Notes: generated by a model not told the origin, from the letters alone. Positions 18,687 through 28,254 are shown, counted from the first letter of the stretch. The stretch is DNA of 30,351 nucleotides from Candidatus Flexicrinis proximus (GCA_016712885.1 JADJQF010000013.1:1-30351); one strand, 5' to 3'. Translations and numbers: made by a program.

Positions 18687-18826
18687 GTGGAGGCGCTGCC
18701 TCCACACCTCCGCGAGGGACTTGCGCCCCTCGACCCCTCATCTGCGATTTTGTGGCACTCACGCCACAAAATCGCTGTGGAGGTGCAGGAGTGCAAACTC
18801 CTGCCGGGGTTTGGGGTGCAACCCCA
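18687..18826 (-). repeat. Extragenic multi-hairpin repeat, copy 3 (longest, inverted)
   Basis: It lies between the binding protein and its permease, in the opposite orientation to the other copies. In plus-strand order: module B (18687-18705), module A (18714-18731), module C (GCGATTTTGTGGC 18744-18756 with GCCACAAAATCGC 18763-18775), module D (18785-18804, core CAGGAGT-GCAA-ACTCCTG), module E (18812-18826, TGGGGT-GCA-ACCCCA). Read on the minus strand the order is E-D-C-A-B, matching copy 5 (C-A-B). Confidence 0.85.
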
Positions 18827-18869
18827 TCGAAAGTGCATAACACGCTCTAGATCTCTCTGCATAACCCTG

Positions 18870-18906
18870 GTGGCCCCTCTCTCGACTGGGGAGAGAGAGG
18901 GGCCAC
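18870..18906 (+). other. 14-bp hairpin between binding-protein gene and permease gene
   Basis: GTGGCCCCTCTCTC (18870-18883) pairs perfectly with GAGAGAGGGGCCAC (18893-18906) across a 9-base loop. It ends 11 bases before the permease ribosome site (AAGGGA, 18917-18922). With the repeat at 18687 it may halt exonucleases or attenuate read-through, so that more binding protein than permease is made. No T-tract follows. Confidence 0.6.
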
Positions 18907-18928
18907 TCATACCCTTAAGGGATGACCT

Positions 18929-19999
18929 ATGGCCCGCTATATCATCCGTCGGCTGATCCAGTCGATCCCGATTTTCTTTGGCATCACCTTGCTGTCTTTC
19001 ATGCTGATGGCCGCGTCAGGCAACCCCTGTCGCCCAGCTCACGTTCAAGCCCGGTGCGAAGCCGGAAGAACGTGCGCGTGTCGAGGCGGAACTGGGCGTC
19101 AATGACCCGCTCCATATCCAGTATCTGCGCTGGCTGCTTGGCGACGATTGGATGCGCTGGGACAGCGACGGGGATGGCGTCTCCGACAAGTCATTCCTGC
19201 TCGCGCTCGACGTCGACGGCGATGGCAAGGCCGAAGCCCCGGGCGTCGGCGTGGCGTCCTCCGTGGCGACTTTGGCGTCTCGTTCACCAAGAAACGCCCC
19301 GTCATCGACATCATTATGGAGCGCGTGCCGTCCACCCTCGAGCTCAGTATCAGCTCCTTCGTCATCGGTACCACCATTGGCATCACGGTCGGTATTGTCG
19401 CGGCGGTCCGGCGTGGATGGTTCGATCAGGTCACGCGTGTCATGGCCGTTGCCCTGACGGCGATCCCGATTTTCTGGTTCGCCCTGATGGTCCTGATGCT
19501 CTTTAGCGTGCAGTTCCGAATACTTCCCATTGGCGACCGCTGCGCCATGACCTTAGCCGACTCGTGTCCGCCCATCTGGGAACGCTTTCAGTATATGATC
19601 CTGCCGGTGACCGTCCTTTCGATTGGCGGAGTCGCCGGCTACAGCCGCGTGATGCGCGCCTCGATGCTCGACATTGTCTCGCAGGACTATATCCGTACCG
19701 CCCAGGCCAAAGGTCTCAGCACCCGGCTGGTCTGGTACCGGCATGCCGCGCGTAACGCGATGATCCCGATTGCCACCTCCCTCGGGCCGGCCATCACCTT
19801 CCTGATCAGCGGCGCCGTCGTGACCGAGACCATCTTCAATTATCCGGGCCTCGGCAAAACCAGCATCAGATCGGTGACTCAGCGCGACTATCCGGTCGTG
19901 ATGGCGCTGACGATTTATGCTGCCGTTGCCACCATCCTCGGCTATCTTCTGTCTGACATTCTGTACGCGGTGATCGATCCGCGAATCCGGTTCAGTTAA
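18929..19999 (+). CDS. ABC importer permease, DppB/OppB type, with Asp-rich exported loop (frameshifted)
   Basis: Start ATG 18929 follows AAGGGA. The N-terminus MARYIIRRLIQSIPIFFGIT is classic DppB. A shift near 19020 leads to QLTFKPGAKPEERARVEAEL, and another near 19250 leads to RRRGVLRGDFGVSFTKKRPV. The remainder is open to 19999. It has about six membrane helices and the EAA-type cytoplasmic loop (TAQAKGLSTRLVWYRHAARN) that contacts the ATPase. The loop between helices 1 and 2 contains DSDGDGVSD and, 19 residues on, DVDGDGKAE (19164-19235). Both resemble calcium-binding DxDGDG loops and are absent from classic enterobacterial DppB. The gene forms a heterodimeric channel with the downstream permease, nine bases away. 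Confidence 0.9.
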
Positions 20000-20008
20000 G
20001 GGCGCATC

Positions 20009-20941
20009 ATGGCATCTCAGGCTGCCTCTCCCAACGATATTGTAAACCTGCGTGAAGAACAGGATCGTCAGCGCAAAAGCGAGACGGTTGCCCGCCGCGC
20101 GATGCGCCGCATCCGCCATGACCCGCTGACCATGACCGCGCTGATCTTTCTGGCGATCATCACGACCCTGGTCGTCTTCGCCGCGCCGATCAGCACCCAC
20201 ATCCTCCAGGTCGACCCGGAGACCACCAACCCCCCGATGCGCCTACTTCCGCCTGGCACGCCCGGCCATATCCTCGGCACCGACGATTTGGGCCGCGATT
20301 ATGCCTCGCGCCTGCTGTTTGGCGGCCAGGTCGCTATCGCCATCGGCTTCTTCGGGGCCTTAATCACGCTCACCATCGGGATCGTGACCGGTCTGATTGC
20401 GGGCTTCATGGGCGGCATCGTCGACGACATCATGAACTGGGTCGTCACCACGCTCGACTCGATCCCCAGCATCTATTTGCTGCTCCTGCTTGCCACCATC
20501 CTTCAGCGTTCCCCGACGACTCTGGTCATTGTGATCGCGCTCACAGGCTGGACCGGCGGCATGCGGCTCGTGCGCGGGCAGACCATCGCCTTGCGCGGCC
20601 TCGAATACGTGATCAGCGCCCAGGCCATGGGCGCCACCAGCTGGCGCATCATGTTCGTGCACATTTTCCCGAACACCCTCTCGCTGATCTTCCTTTCGCT
20701 GGCCGGCAGCATCGGCGGCCTTATGCTCAGCGAGGCGACCTTGAGTTTCCTCAAGCTCGGCGTGCAGCCCCCGACCCCGACCTGGGGCAATATGCTCTCC
20801 AACGCGCAGCAGTTTTTCTCGCGCGGCCCGCATATGGCCACCATCAGCGGCCTGCTGATCTTCCTGGTCGTGCTGGCGCTCTTCGTCATCGGCGACGGCC
20901 TGCGTGACGCCTTCGACCCGCGCACGGTGGACGCAGCCTGA
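20009..20941 (+). CDS. ABC importer permease, DppC/OppC type
   Basis: An intact 310-residue permease. The N-terminal cytoplasmic arm (about 40 residues, many Arg/Gln/Glu) leads to helix 1 (MTALIFLAIITTLVVFAAPI), the family motif GHILGTDDLGRDYASRLLFG, and the coupling EAA loop SAQAMGATSWRIMFVHIFPN. The C-terminus LGVQPPTPTWGNMLSNAQQF is typical of DppC. It pairs with the upstream permease. No dppD/dppF ATPase genes follow; the next feature is a hairpin repeat, a terminator and an unrelated gene. The ATPases must therefore be elsewhere or shared. Confidence 0.95.
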   Translation: MASQAASPNDIVNLREEQDRQRKSETVARRAMRRIRHDPLTMTALIFLAIITTLVVFAAPISTHILQVDPETTNPPMRLLPPGTPGHILGTDDLGRDYASRLLFGGQVAIAIGFFGALITLTIGIVTGLIAGFMGGIVDDIMNWVVTTLDSIPSIYLLLLLATILQRSPTTLVIVIALTGWTGGMRLVRGQTIALRGLEYVISAQAMGATSWRIMFVHIFPNTLSLIFLSLAGSIGGLMLSEATLSFLKLGVQPPTPTWGNMLSNAQQFFSRGPHMATISGLLIFLVVLALFVIGDGLRDAFDPRTVDAA

Positions 20942-20959
20942 AGCCTGTTGTGCGCTCCT

Positions 20960-21063
20960 GCACCTCGAAGCTGAGGGGTCGAGGGGCGTAAGCCCCTCGC
21001 GGAGGCGTGGAGGCAGCGCCTCCATGCAAAAAGCGTCACAGCCGGAAGGCGTCAGTCCTCCGG
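20960..21063 (+). repeat. Extragenic multi-hairpin repeat, copy 4
   Basis: It follows the second permease. The leading segment CTGAGGGGTCGAGGGG matches copy 3. Module A (20981-20998) is GAGGGGC-GTAA-GCCCCTC, a GNRA-type loop with a changed base. Module B (21007-21025) ends in a G-T pair. A further hairpin with loop GTCA (21042-21063; CCGGAAGGC with GTCCTCCGG, one mismatch) follows. Confidence 0.85.
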
Positions 21064-21082
21064 TCTGTTCCAAATCCTGAAG

Positions 21083-21109
21083 AGGCGCTGAGCAATCCGC
21101 GCCTTTTTT
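21083..21109 (+). terminator. Rho-independent terminator of the oligopeptide importer operon
   Basis: AGGCGC (21083-21088) pairs with GCGCCT (21099-21104), followed by a run of T to 21109. The stem is short but the T-tract is good. Confidence 0.65.
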
Positions 21110-21149
21110 GTTGTTATAATGAGTGCAGGTAAGCAAAAGGTGACGAGCG

Positions 21150-21757
21150 ATGGCGTTCCCCGGCGTGCAAGAAGCCAGAAAGTCCACTCCCGCGATGATC
21201 TCCGCGCGCTTTACGAGCAGCATCCGGGCAGCGATAAGCGATTCGAACTCATTGATGGGGAGATTTACGAAGTGCCGACTGCTTCGCACCTTCATAGCTG
21301 GATCGCGAGCCGCATTTTTGAACTCCTCGCGCTATTCGTCGTGCCGCGAAATCTAGGAAAAGTCTATATGGATGGTACAGGCTATGACCTGCCTAACGGG
21401 GATAGCGTCATTCCTGACCTCTCTTATTTTACCGCCGAGAATGCCTTGCCACCCGCGGCGGTATTGACGGTCGCGCCGGACCTCGCCGTGGAAGTCGTTT
21501 CGCCGTCCAATACGCAGGATGTGTTCCGCAAGAAAATCAATGGCTATCTCGAAAGCGGCACGCGGCGCGTTTGGGTCGTGTACCCCGACGCCATGGAAGT
21601 TGATGTCCATTGGTTACAGGCCGATGGCAGCCGCGCCAACCGGACCTTCGGCGCCAGCGATACGCTGACCGGCGAAGATGTCATTCCCGGCTTTGCCATA
21701 AAAGTCGCCGAAATCTTCCCGCAGCCGAAGCCCTCAGCCCCGCAGGCCGATGCCTAA
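21150..21757 (+). CDS. Uma2-family (DUF820) putative nuclease, probable N-terminal frameshift
   Basis: This is a PD-(D/E)XK-fold protein of the Uma2 family, abundant in Chloroflexota and Cyanobacteria, of unproven function. The core is complete: RFELIDGEIYEVPTASHLHS, SVIPDLSYFT (catalytic Asp region), LAVEVVSPSNT and then FRKKINGYLESGTRRVWVVY (acidic residue plus Lys). The conserved frame opens at 21119, but that ATG overlaps a TATAAT (21115-21120). ATG 21150 has AGGTGA upstream and encodes the family-like start MAFPGVQEARK, so a one-base indel near 21180 probably joins MAFPGVQEAR to VHSRDDLRALYEQHPGSDK. Its TAA (21755-21757) overlaps the stop of the convergent yccF. Confidence 0.85.
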
Positions 21758-22152
21758 CGCAGTTCGTACTGATACGGCAGCAGCGCCAGCTGCATCAGCT
21801 TGAAGTTCTGTACGCCCAGCGGAATGCCGATAACGGTCAGGCATAGCAGCGCCCCGCTGATCAGATGCGCGATGGCGAGGCCAAGTCCTGCGGTGAACAG
21901 CCAGAGGATCGTCAGGACGACGGTCACGCAGCCGGTGTTGATCTGTGGCTTAGGCACGACCTGTTTGCCGAACGGCGCCAGCACCGCGATTCCGATGTTA
22001 ATCGACGCCACCCCGAACGGGATGCCGATGATCGTCAGGCAGAACGCCGCGCCCAGCAGGACATAGCTGATAAACAGGGGTATCCCGCCCAGCAGCAGCC
22101 ACAGGATATTGAGTAACAGGCTCAAGGTTTGCTCCATGCGGTGCTGAACCAT
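21754..22152 (-). CDS. yccF: YccF-family inner-membrane protein
   Basis: An intact 132-residue membrane protein with two copies of the YccF domain. Each has a hydrophobic hairpin ending in a conserved glycine/proline turn (LTIIGIPFGVASINIGIAVL and LTVIGIPLGVQNFKLMQLAL). Both halves contain an LTILWL/LNILWLLLGGIPLF-like segment, consistent with four helices. The likely start is the ATG at 22137 (MEQTLSLLLNILWLLLGG) or the upstream ATG at 22152. The function of the family is unknown. The stop codon is interleaved with that of Uma2 on the other strand. Confidence 0.88.
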   Translation of the reverse strand: MVQHRMEQTLSLLLNILWLLLGGIPLFISYVLLGAAFCLTIIGIPFGVASINIGIAVLAPFGKQVVPKPQINTGCVTVVLTILWLFTAGLGLAIAHLISGALLCLTVIGIPLGVQNFKLMQLALLPYQYELR

Positions 22153-22211
22153 ACAATGAATCTATATACGACTCTCGGGATGTAATCGGCGCAGTCAGGC
22201 CGGCTGTTAAC

Positions 22212-23086
22212 CTATTTCCGCAGCGCCAGCAGCACGCCGGCCGTGATAAACGCGCTTCCCAGCAGCAGGCTCGGCGTGATCTGCTGATTCAGCAGCACCA
22301 CGCTCAGCAGTGCGCCGACCACCGGCTGCGCGAAGAAAAACAGCGATGCCACCGACGCGTCGACCAGCGCGAATGCCCGGTTCCACAGCCACATCGCGCC
22401 GGCGGTCGAGACGATTCCGAGGTACAGCACGCCCAGGACGATCATCGGCGTGACCTCGCCGACCGGCCGCGAACTCCGCTCAATAATCGCGCCGGGGATT
22501 GTGATGAAAAGCCCGCCGACGAAGGCGATCGCCGTGATGACCAGCGTATCGTTATCGCGGCTCACCAGCCGCACCAGCACCGAATACAGCCCCCACGTCA
22601 CGGCGGCCACCGCCAGCGCGACATCGCCTTGAAACGTCTGTGACGAAAAGCTGACTTTGCTCAGGTCGATGATCACCAGCACGCCGACCGTGGCGAGTCC
22701 GACCGCCGCGATGCGCCTCCAGCTCAGTCTTTCGCGCAGAATCAGCGCGGCGAACAGCACGATGAAAGCCGGCGACGCGCTGGTCACCAGCGAGCCGTTG
22801 ATGGCCGTCGAAAGGTCGGTGCCGACGAACTGCGCGCCGATGCTGACCCCAAACCCGAGCAAGCCCCCCCGATCAACGCCGGGAGTTCACCCGCGGATGG
22901 CATCCTCGGCTCGCCGGTTCGCCGCCGGCGCACGCCGATGATCGCGATCAATACCGCCAGCCCCAGGAACAGCCGGATCGTTAGCAGGGCGAAGGGCGGG
23001 ATCACCGGCAGCACAACATCGGAAACCACATACAGCCCACCCCAGATTGCGGCGGCGGTCAATCCATAAACTGCACCACGTATCAC
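22212..23086 (-). CDS. EamA/DMT-superfamily transporter, second copy (one homopolymer frameshift)
   Basis: The protein has about 290 residues, ten hydrophobic segments and two EamA domains. The start at 23086 gives MIRGAVYGLTAAAIWGGLYV. The frame breaks in a run of seven C (22864-22870, G on the coding strand). Removing one base joins GELPALIGG to LLGFGVSIGAQFVGTDLSTA, and homology then continues without a break to 22212. The second half has ALAVAAVTWGLYSVLVRLVS and MWLWNRAFALVDASVASLFF. It is only distantly like the EamA gene at 11695. It is divergent from the liv operon, and an amino-acid or metabolite exporter role is plausible but unproven. Confidence 0.88.
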
Positions 23087-23109
23087 GTGAATCTCTCGTT
23101 TTGGCCGAA

Positions 23110-23139
23110 TTGGCGAAGGCTAAAGGCACTTGTTACAAT
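23110..23139 (+). promoter_or_regulatory. Promoter for the liv operon
   Basis: A -35-like TTGGCG (23110-23115), 18-base spacer and -10-like TACAAT (23134-23139). It resembles the promoter at 2018-2046. The leader would be about 155 bases. Confidence 0.5.
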
Positions 23140-23166
23140 GCGCGTACACAACCCAGGCGGGAAGTA

Positions 23167-23225
23167 GATAGATGCCCGACGGCAGGTGATAGCAGCGTGA
23201 CTCAGCGAGTCCCCCTGCCTCTATC
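23167..23225 (+). ncRNA. Structured 5' leader of the liv operon (candidate)
   Basis: Three nested stems can form: GATAGA (23167-23172) with TCTATC (23220-23225), GGCAGG (23181-23186) with CCTGCC (23214-23219), and GACTC (23199-23203) with GAGTC (23207-23211) closed by an AGC loop. On the 3' side the outer stems are contiguous. It lies between promoter and start codon, so it could be a regulatory RNA. It matches no riboswitch I know. Confidence 0.35.
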
Positions 23226-23303
23226 CATTGCCGTCATGCCTCTGCCCTTTACGCTGAAGGGAAGTGAGTGCTTGCGCGCACATTATACTGTGAGGAGAGT
23301 GCA

Positions 23304-24556
23304 ATGTCTGTGAAACGTTTGATACTTCTACTCGCCCTAGCGTTGATGGTGGTTTCCGTCAGCGCCCAAGACGCCACGACAGTCAAGATTTTCACGTCAT
23401 GGCCGCTGACCGGCGGCACGCAGGCCGTCGGCGGATCGATGCTCAAGGCCGTCGAACTGGCGCTTGAACATTACATGGCCGACCACGAAGGCATGGGGCC
23501 GGGGGGATCGCGATCGAACCCGTCGCACTCGACGATGCCAGCCCGACCACCGGTGCATGGGACGGCGTGATCGAAGCCGAGAACGCCCAGCGTTGTGTGA
23601 ACGATCCTGCCTGTCTCGTTTACATGGGTACCTACAACTCCGGCGCTGCCAAGTTGTCGATGCCGATCACCAATGCCGCGGGCATCGCCCAGGTCAGCCC
23701 GCCAACAGCTATGCCGGCCTCACCCGTGCCTGCGAATCGTGCGTTGAAGGCGAACCTGAAATCTACCGTCCCTCCGGCATCGTGAATTACTTCCGTGTCG
23801 CGGCCACCGACGATGTGCAGGGTCCGGCGGCGGCCTCCTGGGCCGTTTGCCTTGGCGCTGAGAAGGTCTTCATCCTCGATGACACCCAGGCCTATGGCGG
23901 CGGTATCGCCAATGAATTTGCGCTCCATGCCGAGGAAATTGGCTTGGAAGTGGTTGGTCGTGGCGCGATGGAAACCCCCGATGCCGATCCGCGTTCCTCG
24001 CTGACTGAAGCGGTTGCGGCCGGCGCCGACCTGATTTACGGCGGCTTCGTGCTTCGACAGCGGCGGCCCGCGCGTGATTCAGGCCATGTACGACGAAGGT
24101 CTGTTCGATGCCGGTGTCAAGTTCATGGGTCCGGACGGCATCTTCTCCCCGGCTCTGATCGAACAGGTCGGCGGCGCTGCGGTCCTTGAAGGCAATACCT
24201 ACTTCACCTTCCCGGGTCTGCTCCCCAGCCTGCTCACCAATGAAGCCGGTGTGCGCTTCTACACCGACTATCTCGAGGCCCACGGCGAAGAACCGGATCC
24301 GTACTCGGTCTATGCCTATGCCGCGGCCCAGGCCGTGCTGGTGGCCATGGAAACCGCGTCCGAGACCGAACTCAACCGCGCCAATGTTCTCACCGCGCTG
24401 AGCGAGCTCGAAACCTATGACGGCATCATCACCTTCGGATTCGACGAGAACGGCGACAACAACAACGCCGCCTTCATCGGCTACGACTTTGTCGACGGCA
24501 ACTTCGCCAATCCGGTCTCCATCACGCCGACCATGCACGAAGACTGCGGCGAATAA
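23304..24556 (+). CDS. livK: Branched-chain amino-acid-type ABC binding protein LivK (frameshifted)
   Basis: A type I periplasmic binding protein (Peripla_BP_6) of about 415 residues. ATG 23304 follows GAGGAG, and a signal peptide (SVKRLILLLALALMVVSVSA) begins there. Recognisable parts: VKIFTSWPLTGGTQAVGGSM, MGTYNSGAAKLSMPITNAAG, IVNYFRVAATDDVQGPAAAS, VFILDDTQAYGGGIANEF and FPGLLPSLLTNEAG. Three single-base indels break the frame: in a G6 run at 23501-23506, near 23700, and near 24050, where an extra C hides FDSGGPRVIQAM. The protein binds leucine-like or other amino acids, amides or urea-type ligands; the exact ligand is not predictable. It is the first gene of livKHMGF. Confidence 0.9.
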
Positions 24557-24616
24557 TCAGCGACTTTCGTGAAGCATGTCTCTGCCCATCCCTCCACCTT
24601 AACCGGTAAGGATGAA

Positions 24617-24658
24617 GCACCGGCTCCATTTTCTCACCTGAGAGAATGGAGCCGGTGC
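24617..24658 (+). other. Strong hairpin between livK and livH
   Basis: GCACCGGCTCCATT (24617-24630) pairs perfectly with AATGGAGCCGGTGC (24645-24658), and CTC/GAG extends the top after a two-base bulge. It is in the same position as the hairpin at 18870 in the other importer, after the binding-protein gene and before the permease, and probably balances expression. Confidence 0.6.
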
Positions 24659-24687
24659 GGGTAACGGCGCTCACCTCGGGGGAATTC

Positions 24688-25607
24688 ATGGATCCACAAC
24701 TGGAAACATTCCTGCGGCAGGCCATCATCGGGCTGTCGATCGGCAGTTATTTGGGTCTGATCGCGCTCGGCTATACGATGGTCTACGGCATCATCGAACT
24801 GATTAATTTCGCCCATGGCGACTTATTTACTTTCGGCTTCTTTATTTCGCTGACGATCCTGAGCTTCCTCCAGCCGCCACAGCCCATGACTGTGCCCTGG
24901 CTTCTGCTGCTCATTCCCGTCGCGCTGCTTGTGATGCTGCTGACCGGCGGCTTGAACGTCGCCATCGAGCGCATCGCCTACAAACCGCTTCGAAACGCGC
25001 CGCGGCTCGCCCCCTCATCACCGCGGTCGGCCTCGAAGCCCTCTTTGCCTATATTTGGGGGGCGACCAACGTCAACTACCCCCGTTATTTACCGAATATC
25101 AACTTCCTGGCCGACGTCAGCCGTATCGTGCGCTTCACCACCCGGGACCTGCTGCTGCTCGGCGTGACCGTCCCGCTCATGATCGGCCTGACTCTTTTCG
25201 TCGACCGGACGCGCCTCGGTAAAGCCATGCGCGCGGCCGCTCAGGATCGCGAAGCCGCCGCCATGATGGGCATCAACGTCAATCGCATCATCTCCATCAC
25301 CTTCTTCATCGGCGGGGCGCTGGCCGGAGCCGCCGGCATGGTCTACGGTCTGTATCTCGGCAGCGGACGCTTTCTCATGGGCTTCGAAGCCGGGCTGTTC
25401 TCGTTTACGGCGGCGGTGCTCGGGGGTGTCGGCAATATCCGCGGCGCGGTGTTGGGCGCCTACATTATCGGCATGGTCCAGGCCATGGGCGACCTGTATA
25501 TCGGCGGTGAATGGTCGCGCATCCTGATCTTCGCGCTGCTGATCATCATGCTGGTGTTCAGACCCTCCGGCATCCTCGGTTCAACCCAGAGTGTGGAGAA
25601 GGTGTAA
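24688..25607 (+). CDS. livH: Branched-chain amino-acid-type ABC permease LivH (one frameshift)
   Basis: About 306 residues with eight or more membrane segments. ATG 24688 follows GGGGG. The N-terminus IIGLSIGSYLGLIALGYTMV followed by YGIIELINFAHGDLF is diagnostic of LivH. A missing base in a C run near 25010 shifts the frame; the reading resumes LITAVGLEALFAYIWGATNV. The EAA-like cytoplasmic loop is AMRAAAQDREAAAMMGINVN, and the end is typical (LVFRPSGILG). It forms the transmembrane path with LivM, whose start lies two bases after the livH stop. Confidence 0.93.
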
Positions 25608-25609
25608 GC

Positions 25610-26713
25610 ATGATCAACGCTCTGCGCGACAGATGGGCCGCAATTCCCAGGTGGGGCAGCTAACGCTGGTCATCCTCATCGTCATTTTCGTGCCGCCGCT
25701 GATCACCGTGGTCGAACGCTCGACCGGCTTTGGCCTGCTCACCCAGGTCAACCGCGCCCTGATCTATGTGTGTCTCGCGCTCGGCCTGAACATCGTCGTC
25801 GGCTTCGCGGGGCTGCTCGACCTCGGCTATGCGGCGTTTTTCGCCATCGGCGCTTATGCCTTCGGCGTCCTGACCTGGCCCAACCTGCGTATTGAAGCCA
25901 GCTTCTTTCTCGCCATCTGGGGCTGTGCGGCCGTGGCTGCCGCGTTCGGCCTCTTGATTGGCGCGCCTACGCTGCGTTTGCGCGGGGACTATCTCGCCAT
26001 CGTCACCCTCGCTTTTGGCGAAATCATCCCCAAGCTGGTCCGCAATTTCGACGATATTACCATCCGCATCGGCAGCTGGACCCTGGTCGAGAATTTCAAT
26101 CTGACCAACGGGCCGCTGGGCATGAATCCGCTCGGCAGGCCCAGTTTCAGCTTCATCAGGTCGACCTCAACCTTGCGCCTAAGACCCTCGATCCCGGTGT
26201 CAACCCGACATTCTGGTACTTCGTGATCGTGATCCTGCTGGTGTTCGTGCTGTTCGCCTCGAACCGCCTTGAATTCAGCCGCGTGGGCCGCGCCTGGAAG
26301 GCCATCCGTGAGGACGAGACCGCCGCCTCGTTCATGGGCGTCAATCTCACCCGTGCCAAGCTCCTCGCCTTCGGCCTTGGCGCCTCGTTCAGCGGTCTCG
26401 CCGGCGCTGTCTTCGCCTCGATGCTCAATGCCATCGTGCCGGACATGTTCCAGTTCCAGGTCTCGATCTTCCTGCTGATTATCGTCATCCTCAGCGGCCT
26501 CGGGAGCGTGTGGGGGTGCTGCGTCTTCGACGGCGTGTTCCTCGCGCAAATCCTGCCCGCGCTGCTGCCGGATAGCGACGTTCAAAGCCTGCGCTGGGTC
26601 TTCTTCGGGTTCGGGCTGGTCGCCTTCATGATCCTGCGTCCGCAGGGATTGTTCGGCGCGGCCATCAAGAAGCGCGGCGCTCCGGCTCTGACCGTCAAAG
26701 AAAGGAACGCGGC

Positions 26714-26717
<4 letters not shown>
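25610..26717 (+). CDS. livM: Branched-chain amino-acid-type ABC permease LivM (frameshifted)
   Basis: About 368 residues. ATG 25610 (MINALRDRWAAIPR) has GGAG 11 bases upstream. One indel near 25650 joins it to QLTLVILIVIFVPPLITVVE. The core LALGLNIVVGFAGLLDLGYA followed by AFFAIGAYAFG and TLRLRGDYLAIVTLAFGEII is diagnostic of LivM. A second indel near 26155 leads to VNPTFWYFVIVILLVFVLFA and the coupling loop AWKAIREDETAASFMGVNLT. The C-terminus ends FMILRPQGLFG. The TGA overlaps the livG start (ATGA). Confidence 0.93.
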
Positions 26718-27482
<765 letters not shown>

Positions 27483-27485
27483 AAC

Positions 27486-28211
27486 ATGGTTAATACGCCG
27501 CTGCTTCAGGTCAAGAATATCCACAGCTACTACGGCAATATCCATGCGCTGCACGGCATCAGCCTCGATGTTCATGCCGGCGAAATCGTGACGCTCATCG
27601 GCTCGAATGGCGCCGGCAAAGCACGACCATCCGCAGCATCAGTGGCATCATGCGCCCCCGTGAAGGTGAAATCTTCCTCGATGGCCAGCCGATTCACCAT
27701 GTGCCCCGCGCACGATCTCGTCGCCCGCGGCATCGCCCGTCCCGAAGGCCGCCGGATTTTCCCGCGTTTGACCGTCGTCGACAATCTGCACATGGGCGCA
27801 TTCCTGCGCCGCGACAAGACCGCCATCCAGCAGGATCTGGAATCGGTGTTCGTCCTCTTTCCGCGCTTGAAGGAGCGCGTGAAACAGTATGCCGGGACCT
27901 CTCAGGCGGCGAACAGCAGATGCTGGCGATGGGGCGTGCCTTGATGGCCCGTCCGCGCCTGCTGCTGCTCGACGAGCCGTCGATGGGCCTGGCGCCTGGT
28001 CCGGTCGACCAGATCTTCGAGATCATCGTCCGCATCAACAAAGAACAGGGCACAACCATCCTGCTGGTAGAGCAGAACGCGCTGATGGCGCTGGAGGTCG
28101 CGGCGCGTGGCTTACGTGCTCCAGTCCGGCACCATCGTACTGGCCGATACCGGCGCGGCACTCCTCAAGAATGAAACCGTGCGCAAAGTCTATCTGGGCG
28201 AGCTGGAATAA
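27486..28211 (+). CDS. livF: Branched-chain amino-acid-type ABC ATPase LivF (frameshifted)
   Basis: About 240 residues. ATG 27486 gives LLQVKNIHSYYGNIHALHGI and Walker A SNGAGK, then a missing A near 27619 (G-K-S/T-T-T-I-R). The middle frame reads IMRPREGEIFLDGQPIHHVP, and the original frame returns near 27706 with HDLVARGIARPEGRRIFPRL. A shift near 27900 leads to the signature SGGEQQMLAMGRALMARPRL and Walker B LLLDEPSMGLAP. A last shift near 28110 restores VLQSGTIVLADTGAALLKNE, ending VYLGELE at 28211. It is the last gene of the operon, followed by a terminator. Confidence 0.9.
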
Positions 28212-28254
28212 CCTCGGCCGGCTTGCAGCGAACCTGAATCTGCAGCGACAAACA

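Noticed and set aside
17353..18843. Long minus-strand open frame (496 codons) opposite the binding protein
   Set aside because: It is the antisense shadow of an intact, well-conserved gene in GC-rich DNA; no domain is recognisable.
18687..18956. Small protein beginning MEALPPHLREGLAPLDPS, echoed near 12800, 21030 and 29720
   Set aside because: These similar peptides are translations of the extragenic hairpin repeat, not genes.
23284..23289. TATACT just upstream of livK as a promoter
   Set aside because: It would leave almost no leader before the ribosome site and has no -35 partner; the promoter at 23110-23139 is better.
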